DNA from: Candidatus Nealsoniibacteriota bacterium
Lineage (GTDB): Bacteria > Patescibacteriota > Minisyncoccia > Minisyncoccales > MHMH01
Direction: 5' to 3'
Length of the DNA: 18,543 bases
Assembly (NCBI GenBank): GCA_030700195.1
Contig: JAUYKD010000003.1
Coordinates: 1-18,543 of the forward strand
How positions within the stretch are numbered: the stretch's first letter is position 1; every line of letters begins with the position of its first letter. The notes below the pieces were generated by a model, which was not told the DNA's origin, searched no databases, and saw only the letters and a program-made list of their open reading frames with translations. This document shows positions 13,016 through 18,543 of this stretch, piece by piece. Position numbers and translations under genes: made by a program.

Positions 13016-13254
13016 ACAATATAAAAAGTTAAACCTTTTAATCTTCGGCAGGATTTACTTGCCCTCCCAAGTTTTGCTTCGCAAAATTTAGGCGGGTAAA
13101 CCTGCTGTCTATAGATAAGGAATTAGGAGCTAAATTAATGGACGAGGACAGTATACAGCTAAAATTGCTATAGCCAACTGCCAATAATTTAACTCCTTAG
13201 ATGGTATATGTAGTCCCCTGGCTATATTATTCATATTAATCATTCTGAATATCT
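13016..13254 (-). promoter_or_regulatory. long structured rplJ-rplL leader
   Basis: Gene-free stretch between mltG and rplJ. GGAGTTAAATTATTGG (complement of 13181-13196) pairs with CCATTAATTTAGCTCC (complement of 13126-13141) over 14 of 16 positions plus one G-U pair, enclosing GGCAGTT...ACTGTCC pairings. This is a plausible L10 autoregulatory element. I cannot match it base by base to the known L10 leader consensus. A bulged palindrome at 13048-13105 sits inside the leader. Confidence 0.5.
13048..13105. repeat. 58-bp imperfect palindrome in the rplJ leader
   Basis: GCAGG (13048-13052) pairs with CCTGC (13101-13105), TTTAC with GTAAA, and TTTTGC with GCAAAA around a TTC loop, with a few bulges. 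The GCCCTCCC...GGCGGG segment makes it GC-richer than its surroundings, like the palindromes inside genes here. It is probably an inserted repeat rather than part of the leader fold. Confidence 0.5.
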
Positions 13255-13260
13255 TGTCAA
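13230..13260 (-). promoter_or_regulatory. promoter candidate for rplJ-rplL
   Basis: A perfect -35 TTGACA (complement of 13255-13260) overlaps the mltG stop codon. Candidate -10 boxes are AATATG (17-nt spacer, complement of 13232-13237) or TATGAA (19-nt spacer, complement of 13230-13235). Position before the structured leader fits. Confidence 0.5.
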
Positions 13261-14177
13261 GGGCTTAAGTACTTGGCTTTGGCAATATTATGTTCTTGAA
13301 GAGTTTGGCTGAAAATAGTTTCTCCTTCCGGAGTTGAAAGATAATACCAATAAGGACTGTCTTTTGGATTAAGAGCGGCTTCAATGCTCTCTAGTCCGGG
13401 ATTACCGATGGGACCGGGAGGCAAGCCGTAGTGCAGATAGGTATTATAATCGGAGGCAACTTGAGTGTCCTCTGTAGAAACTTTGCTTGTTTTCTTACCG
13501 GTAATATAGATTATTGTGGCATCAACCTGCAAAGGAACGCCAGCCCTTAATCTTTTCCATAAAATGCCCGAAACAATCTCTTTGTCTTCTTGATTTCTCA
13601 CTTCTTTTTCTATCAAGGAAGCCATGGTTAACGCCTCTTTATCAGCCAGACCAACTGTTTTTAAATCAAAGTTGTCTTTCATCCGGTTAATGATTTTTTG
13701 CAAGGATTCGTCGGCATTAACTATGTAAGTGTCTGGAAAAAGATATCCTTCCAGCCCTCCCTGCCAAGAATTGTCATTCAGCTCAAAAAGCTCCTCTGCC
13801 TGGAACATTCCTTTATTTTCAAAATACCAGGCAATATCTTTTAAATTCCAGCCCTCGATTATTGTGATTGTTTCCTGGGCTATTTTTCCATCAGCCAGCA
13901 TATGGGCTATTTTTGGCATATTCATTGAAGAAGAAAGACGGTAAGTACCAGCCTTGAGATCTCCTGAAATAGTCATAGTTAAAACATATACCCTAAAAAG
14001 CGGGGCCCAGCGTATCAAGCCGGCCTGTTTAAGATTATTGGCAATTTCTTTTGAGCCCTCTCCCCTTTCAACTTTAAAAAGAGTTTTTTCGGCTGAAGAA
14101 AAGCTGTTGGGCAAGAAAATCGCCAAAGCAAAAATAATAATTACTATTAAAAATGAAATGGTTATTTTTTTATTCAT
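13257..14177 (-). CDS. mltG: endolytic transglycosylase MltG (YceG-like)
   Basis: Membrane-anchored lytic transglycosylase that cuts nascent glycan strands and is thought to set their length. I choose the ATG at 14177 (MNKKITISFLIV...), which puts the transmembrane anchor (about residues 4-22) at the N-terminus and overlaps the pcm stop by 8 nt; a TTG at 14219 would add 14 residues. The LysM-like region is followed by EGYLFPDTY (143-151), the catalytic ASLIEKE (186-192, Glu190 by analogy with E. coli Glu218), PLQVDATIIY and NTYLHYGLPPGPIGNPGLES. The 306-residue length is near the family norm. Third gene of cupin-pcm-mltG. Confidence 0.93.
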   Translation of the reverse strand: MNKKITISFLIVIIIFALAIFLPNSFSSAEKTLFKVERGEGSKEIANNLKQAGLIRWAPLFRVYVLTMTISGDLKAGTYRLSSSMNMPKIAHMLADGKIAQETITIIEGWNLKDIAWYFENKGMFQAEELFELNDNSWQGGLEGYLFPDTYIVNADESLQKIINRMKDNFDLKTVGLADKEALTMASLIEKEVRNQEDKEIVSGILWKRLRAGVPLQVDATIIYITGKKTSKVSTEDTQVASDYNTYLHYGLPPGPIGNPGLESIEAALNPKDSPYWYYLSTPEGETIFSQTLQEHNIAKAKYLSP

Positions 14178-14799
14178 GATTTTCAACCAAAGGGACGAAA
14201 GCAAACCCCGGATATTCAATCACCTTAAACTTATTTTCCGCTTGTTTCTCAAAAACCCAAATAGAAGAGTCAATCGGAGAGACAATCCTTCCTCCAATTT
14301 TTAACTGATTTTTCCAGGCCGGCGGAATTTGACCGTAACTGGCCGCGGAACAAAGTATTTTGTCAAAAGGCGCCTCTTTTTCATATCCTTTTGTCCCATC
14401 GGCCAAAACGAACTTTGCCCTTCCTTTTTTTATAAAATTATATTTAGCCACGTTTTTTTCGCCAAACTCTTTTAATTCAGGCACGATTTCAAGAGCAATT
14501 ACCTTGCCTGTTTCTCCGACCACCTCCGCTAGAAGGGCCGATGTCCAGCCCGAGCCAGCTCCAATATCAAGTATCTTGTCCCCTGGTTGGGGTTGAAGCT
14601 TCTCTAACATAAAAACAACTACGGTCGGTTGGGATATGGTTTGCTTGTAGCCAATGGATAAAGCCATATCCATATGAGCCATCTCCTTTATGTTTTCGGG
14701 CAGAAAATCCTCTCTTTTTATCTTTTTAAAGGCATCAGCGTATTTTACCATGTGTAGCCAGGCAATTGCTTTTTTCATGTGTTGAATCTTAATTCTCAT
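14170..14799 (-). CDS. pcm: protein-L-isoaspartate O-methyltransferase
   Basis: SAM-dependent enzyme that methylates isoaspartyl residues to start repair of aged proteins. Motifs: IGYKQTISQP (49-58), SAM-binding ILDIGAGSGWTSALLAEVVG (76-95), then a VIALEIVPEL strand with the acidic ribose-binding residue, AKFVLADGTKGY, and PFDKILCSAA. I chose the ATG at 14799, 7 nt after the cupin stop and giving 209 residues (family norm), over an upstream ATG at 14874 that would overlap the cupin gene by 68 nt with a poorly conserved-looking Lys-rich extension. Its stop overlaps the mltG start. Confidence 0.9.
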   Translation of the reverse strand: MRIKIQHMKKAIAWLHMVKYADAFKKIKREDFLPENIKEMAHMDMALSIGYKQTISQPTVVVFMLEKLQPQPGDKILDIGAGSGWTSALLAEVVGETGKVIALEIVPELKEFGEKNVAKYNFIKKGRAKFVLADGTKGYEKEAPFDKILCSAASYGQIPPAWKNQLKIGGRIVSPIDSSIWVFEKQAENKFKVIEYPGFAFVPLVENHE

Positions 14800-14806
14800 C
14801 TTCCAA

Positions 14807-15208
14807 TTAATCCTGTTCCGTGATTTTCCCGTCAAAGTGTTCTTCGTCAGTTTCAGCTTTGTCTTTGGTCGCATGCACTACGCCGTCTCTATGGTTGGGC
14901 GGGGAGTAAATAGTATAGATTTTCATTGATTTTTGAGCTGAAGTGTTGATGATATTATGTCTAACTCCTGCGGGAACAACCACCGCCGAGCCGTCTTCCA
15001 GGCCGTATTCTTCTCCATTAAGCACTGCTTTTCCTTCGCCTGTTTCAATCCGGAGAAACTGATCTAAATCATGGACTTCATCCCCTATTTCTTCTCCCGG
15101 CTTTAAGCTCATTACCACTAATTGGCTGTTTTTGGCGGTGTAGAGTACTTGGCGGAAGTTTTCATTTTCTTCGGCTGCTTTTTCAATGTTTACTACGTAT
15201 CCTTTCAT
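14807..15208 (-). CDS. cupin-domain protein
   Basis: A 133-residue single-domain cupin. The first motif region runs GEEIGDEVHDLDQFLRIETG (near 59-78) with metal-ligand candidates Glu and His, and the second is VPAGVRHNIINTS (near 98-110). The C-terminus is acidic and His-containing (HRDGVVHATKDKAETDEEHF). Such small cupins are common in Parcubacteria-type genomes and are often annotated only as cupin 2; the substrate cannot be predicted. First gene of a three-gene unit with pcm and mltG, downstream of a good promoter candidate. Confidence 0.85.
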   Translation of the reverse strand: MKGYVVNIEKAAEENENFRQVLYTAKNSQLVVMSLKPGEEIGDEVHDLDQFLRIETGEGKAVLNGEEYGLEDGSAVVVPAGVRHNIINTSAQKSMKIYTIYSPPNHRDGVVHATKDKAETDEEHFDGKITEQD

Positions 15209-15269
15209 ATCAGTTTAAATTTTAATGCTTTTATTGTTTTACTCGACCATTTTATCATGTTATTTTTTA

Positions 15270-15298
15270 ATTTTAACACGCTTAAGATATTTCGCCAA
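15270..15298 (-). promoter_or_regulatory. promoter for cupin-pcm-mltG
   Basis: On minus, TTGGCG (-35, 4 of 6, complement of 15293-15298), a 17-nt spacer, and TAAAAT (-10, 5 of 6, complement of 15270-15275). It lies about 60 nt before the cupin ATG, in the AT-rich gap after the EamA transporter gene. Confidence 0.5.
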
Positions 15299-15322
15299 AT
15301 TTATTTATTTATAATTATTCTA

Positions 15323-16213
15323 TTAAATAACAAGAATTATTACTCCGCCCAGAACCATAACAACTCCTAATAATTTCTTTTTAGTTAAACCGGCTCCGAG
15401 CAAGGGAACACTAAGCAAAGTAGTCAGTAAAAATTGAGTATTTTTAATTGATTCGTGATAGCCCGGATTGGGAGCCATTGCTATTCCTTTTACATTAAAA
15501 ATATTGGCCATAACAGAAAAGGTTGCCGCTAAAAAGACTATCGGCAGAAAGACTTTCAATTTAAGCTTATCTCGGAAATAATTTTTAATTTCTTTGCGGC
15601 ATAATAAAACAAAAGCTAAAAAGTTGAAGGCAAAAAGAAAAAGGTTTATTTGGGAAGAAGAAAATCCCATTTGGCTCGCTTTCTTTACTTCCAGCACCAT
15701 GACCGTAAAACTCAAAGCGCCTATAACAGCTAAAACTTCCCACCTTTTTAGAAATGATTTTTTTGCTTGTTGGACGGAAGTATTTTTCTTTTCCACAATA
15801 AGAGCAATTAATCCGGCAATGATAAGCAATACGCCCAATAATTTTATAAAACTAAACGAGCTCCCGAAAATTAAAACCGCGGCAAAGGTTATCAGCAGGA
15901 CATTGCTGGTTTTAATCGCTCCGACAAAGCCGGGATTAGGCGCCTTTATTACTGCGGTAAAATCCGCCCAATTACCAATAACGGCAAAAATACCGGCAAT
16001 AGTTATTATAACTAAAAACCATGGGAATTGTTCTGACTGCCAAATATTAGAAAGCGTTCCAGTATTTATAATAAGAAGTTCTAGAAAAGCAAAACCCAAA
16101 AGGAAAAGCAATATTTGTTTTGCAGAAAATCCTTTATTCCCCAAATATCTCGTGCATAAAACCATTCCGGTAAACAAGAGAGAAGCTGAAATTGAGTATA
16201 AATACCATAACAT
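15323..16213 (-). CDS. EamA/DMT-family transporter
   Basis: Integral membrane protein of the drug/metabolite transporter superfamily. It has 296 residues with ten hydrophobic segments arranged as two similar halves (about 1-137 and 155-296), separated by a charged loop VEKKNTSVQQAKKSFLKRWE. Both halves share a helix with a PNPG motif (KAPNPGFVGAIKTSNVLL and MAPNPGYHESIKNTQFLL), consistent with internal duplication of EamA domains. The substrate cannot be predicted. Its stop is 114 nt before the cupin gene, with a separate promoter candidate between, so the two are probably independent. Confidence 0.88.
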   Translation of the reverse strand: MLWYLYSISASLLFTGMVLCTRYLGNKGFSAKQILLFLLGFAFLELLIINTGTLSNIWQSEQFPWFLVIITIAGIFAVIGNWADFTAVIKAPNPGFVGAIKTSNVLLITFAAVLIFGSSFSFIKLLGVLLIIAGLIALIVEKKNTSVQQAKKSFLKRWEVLAVIGALSFTVMVLEVKKASQMGFSSSQINLFLFAFNFLAFVLLCRKEIKNYFRDKLKLKVFLPIVFLAATFSVMANIFNVKGIAMAPNPGYHESIKNTQFLLTTLLSVPLLGAGLTKKKLLGVVMVLGGVIILVI

Positions 16214-16293
16214 ATTCTCTTATTCTACCATTTCAACAAGTTCAGTGTAAATAAAAGATTACTACTAAAACCAGGTTTTGACAGTCCTCGCTT

Positions 16294-17604
16294 TTAATGG
16301 AGCGTGCTGTCAAGAAGAATTCCGTTGGCCCAATAGAATCCAGTTTCACCGGATGGCAAAATATCGTAGGTGGCTCCATCGCCGTAGAGAACTCGATTTG
16401 AAGTAAATACTCTAGCCCCATCATAAAAATCACCCGGAATGAGTTCTCCAACAGACCGTCCATCAACAGTCGAATGCCCGGGAGAAACAGAGAGCGTACG
16501 CCCATCATCGAGAATAAGCTCAACCATTTTATGCTCCGGAGGAACAGGCGTCTTACTTGTCTTAATAACAATTCCTATAACACGCTGGCCGTCTGGAGCG
16601 GCTGTCCAGACCAGCGTCCCTTTTTGTATCTCTTGGACTGGAATTGCGCCTTGAGGAGTATCAATCAATGTATTTTTAGCAAGACAAATGGGACAATTAC
16701 GAATATATCCTTTGAGTTGGCAAAAGTATGGCGGTGGTGGCTCGTCAGGGTAACCAACCGGCGAACCGCAACCTTGGACGCATTCAAAATCCGCAGGACA
16801 GCTTGTTTCGCTTGGCCCGCTGCATTGTCTTCCGATCGGACTGGTACAAATATTTTGATAACATAAATTTCCTGCGGCGCAATCCGAATCCAGAGTACAT
16901 TGATTACCTTCTTTTAACTTACACTCTCCTTGTATAATTGTCTGGGTAGGAACGCATGATTGGTCAGTGCTCGGGCAGGCAGTGCCCGTGCCCTGTATTT
17001 CTTGGCATATATATTGTAACGAGGGACAATCAGAATCTTTTGTGCAGGCGGGAGATTCTATATCTTCAGCTAGCACCACCGGTATCTCAAGCGCGTCGTC
17101 GTACTCGGATAGGCCGGATGGATTGTCTTTGCGCAGGATGAGCGTTCCTCTATTGCTGTATGCATTTTTGTCTATTGTGAAAGTAAGCTTTGCTTCAAAT
17201 GGCACAAAATCAGAAGTCATCCAATCGCTCTTGGCAGTGGCAATACCTTGGCCGATTATTAGCCCGTCCCAGTCGGTCAGAACGACAGGAAAGCTCGCTT
17301 CAAAAAACCAAAATCCCCGCGCTTCTCCAGTAATGGTGAGCGGACTTTTTACAACTTGATTTGGGCGGGGAAAGTCAAGACGAATGAGATTCGTTTTTTC
17401 AAGCTCATTACCAATGTTTTCAGTAAATGTTTGGCCATTGTGTCGGCACTGGCGGGGATAGGACTCCATTATTGGATTGCCAGCTTTAGCGCACTCTTCA
17501 AAATTCGTTATAAGGAGCGGCGCCTCTTTTTTTATTAGCTTCCAGGTTACGCCAAAACCAGCCATGATCAAAATAATAATAATTATTAAGAGTATCTTTT
17601 TCAT
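16294..17604 (-). CDS. secreted Gmad2 / Cys-rich / Hint-domain fusion protein
   Basis: A 436-residue extracytoplasmic protein (ATG at 17604, 16 nt after greA; an upstream TTG would overlap greA). Order: a transmembrane segment (residues 2-20); a short CAKAGNPIMESYPRQC motif (38-53); a Gmad2 immunoglobulin-like domain (about 72-180, with FPRPNQVVKSPLTITGEARG); a Cys-rich region (187-307) with repeated CTxDSDC units; and a C-terminal Hint (hedgehog/intein) domain starting at Cys307 (CLAKNTLIDTPQGAIPVQEI), with SPGHSTVDGRSVGELIPGD as the histidine block and ending TGFYWANGILLDSTLH. No C-extein follows and the usual VHN end is replaced by LDS, so splicing is unlikely. Cleavage or thioester formation at Cys307 is possible, which would release or attach the outer domains. 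Confidence 0.82.
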   Translation of the reverse strand: MKKILLIIIIILIMAGFGVTWKLIKKEAPLLITNFEECAKAGNPIMESYPRQCRHNGQTFTENIGNELEKTNLIRLDFPRPNQVVKSPLTITGEARGFWFFEASFPVVLTDWDGLIIGQGIATAKSDWMTSDFVPFEAKLTFTIDKNAYSNRGTLILRKDNPSGLSEYDDALEIPVVLAEDIESPACTKDSDCPSLQYICQEIQGTGTACPSTDQSCVPTQTIIQGECKLKEGNQCTLDSDCAAGNLCYQNICTSPIGRQCSGPSETSCPADFECVQGCGSPVGYPDEPPPPYFCQLKGYIRNCPICLAKNTLIDTPQGAIPVQEIQKGTLVWTAAPDGQRVIGIVIKTSKTPVPPEHKMVELILDDGRTLSVSPGHSTVDGRSVGELIPGDFYDGARVFTSNRVLYGDGATYDILPSGETGFYWANGILLDSTLH

Positions 17605-17620
17605 AGTTTTATTGCTGATT

Positions 17621-18073
17621 TTATTTAATATCAAGTATTTTGCATTTCTTTATGCCGTCAGGAACTTCAAACTCAACAGTCTCCCCTTTCTTTTTGCCTA
17701 AAAGAGCCTTACCCAAAGAAGACCCGCGAGAAATCTTCCCAAGAGAGATATCGGCTTCTTCCGATTCAACGATTTGAAACTTCTCTTTGCCGTCTTTTGA
17801 TTCAAGGTAAACAACAGAGCCAATCTGAACCACACCCCTTTCCATTTTACCGGGCGCCTTAGCCTGACTGATGATTTCCTTTAACTGAATAATCCTTCCT
17901 TCAATAAAAGACTGGTCTTCTTTGGCCGCATGATAACCGGCATTTTCTTTCAGATCTCCATGAGCGGCAGAATCCCTTATTCTTTTAACAACTTCTTTTC
18001 TGGCAACTTTCTCTAAATGCTCAAGCTCTTTCTTCAGTTTTTCCAATCCTTCTTGGGTGAAATACTTGATCAT
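17621..18073 (-). CDS. greA: transcription elongation factor GreA
   Basis: Binds the secondary channel of RNA polymerase and stimulates cleavage of backtracked transcripts. It has the N-terminal coiled-coil hairpin (residues 1-75) with the tip motif DLKENAGYHAAKEDQSF (39-55), whose acidic residues act in cleavage, and a C-terminal FKBP-like domain (80-150, ending SSLGKALLGKKKGETVEFEV and on). Length 150 is close to the usual 158. The Hint-domain gene follows after 16 nt, so the two may share a transcript. Confidence 0.96.
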   Translation of the reverse strand: MIKYFTQEGLEKLKKELEHLEKVARKEVVKRIRDSAAHGDLKENAGYHAAKEDQSFIEGRIIQLKEIISQAKAPGKMERGVVQIGSVVYLESKDGKEKFQIVESEEADISLGKISRGSSLGKALLGKKKGETVEFEVPDGIKKCKILDIK

Positions 18074-18090
18074 GATATTTCTATTCTACC

Positions 18091-18118
18091 AAAAAAACCC
18101 TGCCCGCCATAGGGCGGG
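18091..18118 (-). terminator. terminator upstream of greA
   Basis: Minus-strand CCCGCC, loop CTAT, GGCGGG (18118-18103), then CAGGG and seven T (18097-18091). The T-run lies about 18 nt before the greA start. It ends a transcript from the right, or acts as an attenuator for greA if transcription comes from upstream. Confidence 0.6.
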
Positions 18119-18191
18119 GCCTGTTTAGCGATTGTTTGAAAAAATCCGCAGGGGCTAGTGAACGACGTTAGAACTAGGGTTAAGGCTGGTT

Positions 18192-18218
18192 AAAAAAGCC
18201 ATCTCAATGAGACGGCTT
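18192..18218 (-). terminator. second stacked terminator
   Basis: Minus-strand AAGCCGTCTC, loop ATT, GAGATGGCTT, then a T-run (18218 down to 18192). The single non-Watson-Crick position is a G-U pair in the minus transcript but an A-C mismatch on plus, so selection on the minus strand is likely. Confidence 0.65.
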
Positions 18219-18268
18219 TGAAAGAGTGAGTGCTATCCGCAAGAAGCAAATAATTGCCACTCCCGCAT

Positions 18269-18293
18269 AAAAAATCAAGCCCCTTTCGGGCCT
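18269..18293 (-). terminator. terminator of the partial right-edge gene
   Basis: Minus-strand GCCC-GAAAG-GGGC short stem, TTGA, then six T (18274-18269), 36 nt past the stop of the right-edge gene. The stem is short, so the call is moderate. Confidence 0.5.
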
Positions 18294-18329
18294 GAAAATA
18301 ATTTATCTACCTCGACAAACTAAATACGG

Positions 18330-18543
18330 TTAAAATATCTCCAATTGAGTAATCGCCTCCAATTCTTTGGAAGATAAAATTCGATGTTCTTGTAATGCTT
18401 TTAATACGATTGCCCACAATCTCTTTTCTTTCTTCTCTTGGTATTCTCTTACGGTCTTTTCAGTAAGAAGAATATCTAATTTTTTGTCGATCTTATCCTC
18501 GGTAGTTACGGTTTTATTCTTGAAGTCCTTAAATTCTGTTTTA
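18330..18543 (-). CDS. 3' part of an unidentified gene (partial)
   Basis: The last 70 codons and stop (TAA at 18330-18332) of a gene that continues past the right edge. The visible part is highly charged and helical (KIDKKLDILLTEKTVREYQE, then KKEKRLWAIVLKALQEHRIL), with no membrane segment or recognisable motif. It could be a coiled-coil or winged-helix-like C-terminus. A short terminator follows. Codon use resembles the neighbours. Confidence 0.55.
   Translation of the reverse strand, partial: KTEFKDFKNKTVTTEDKIDKKLDILLTEKTVREYQEKKEKRLWAIVLKALQEHRILSSKELEAITQLEIF

Noticed and set aside
14800..14874. Upstream start for pcm at 14874
   Set aside because: It would overlap the cupin gene by 68 nt and add a Lys-rich extension not expected in the family; the ATG at 14799 fits spacing and length.
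16214..16293. Promoter for the EamA transporter with TAGAAT as -10
   Set aside because: The hexamer at the proper distance (TTACAC) matches TTGACA poorly, so I do not list it.
16242..16571. Open frames overlapping the Hint domain on both strands
   Set aside because: They are shadows of the Hint-domain gene, whose domain motifs fix the true frame.
18098..18180. Possible tmRNA, 6S RNA or riboswitch upstream of greA
   Set aside because: I could not match the stretch to a known RNA signature; only generic hairpins are visible.
18233..18268. 11-residue leader peptide MREWQLFASCG before a terminator
   Set aside because: Too short to support on its own; it follows directly on a terminator T-run, and no downstream biosynthetic gene suggests peptide-controlled attenuation. 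Mentioned only within the stacked-terminator finding.

Overview
The window reads as a chromosomal segment of a Candidate Phyla Radiation (Patescibacteria, Parcubacteria-like) bacterium. The evidence is a compact AT-rich layout, short versions of core enzymes, an archaeal-type aspartyl-tRNA synthetase, a MurL/MurD2-like pair for the glutamate step of peptidoglycan, an EF-P without the usual PGKG loop, and lineage-type hypothetical proteins. TGA is used as a stop (for example in mltG), which argues against the code-25 CPR lineages.

Layout. Nearly everything is on the minus strand. From the left: murL-murD (overlapping), a small two-helix membrane protein, a D,D-carboxypeptidase-mraY pair, yjbQ-aspS, a 50-residue membrane peptide, and thpR-murC. 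A plus-strand block follows: a conserved hypothetical gene, efp, and a membrane protein with a possible PP2C-like domain. Then come minus-strand rplJ-rplL with a long structured leader, a cupin-pcm-mltG operon, an EamA-type transporter, greA followed by a secreted Gmad2/Cys-rich/Hint fusion protein, a gene-free stretch with three stacked terminator-like hairpins, and the end of a partial gene at the right edge. Six genes belong to cell-wall synthesis or remodelling: murD, murL, mraY, the D,D-carboxypeptidase, murC and mltG.

The most unusual content is repetitive DNA. Three elements of 128, 132 and 133 bp share 12-14 bp terminal inverted repeats (CCCCGTTAGAAGTY type), an internal AT-rich hairpin, and perfect 4-bp direct repeats at their borders (TGAG, TATG, CATA). 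This is the signature of a miniature transposable element. All three sit within about 10 bp of a start codon. Removing the first one with one target copy restores an overlapping thpR/murC pair with a normal MurC N-terminus. A second family is hairpins of the form GATGA-N(n)...N'(n)-TCATCG whose inner stems differ between copies but stay complementary. A third class is GC-rich palindromes that lie in frame inside conserved genes (murD, murL twice, rplL, probably thpR), comparable to Rickettsia palindromic elements.

The other notable points are the Hint fusion protein, the MurL/MurD2 pair, the EF-P loop, and the rplJ leader with a terminator directly before the original start codon.
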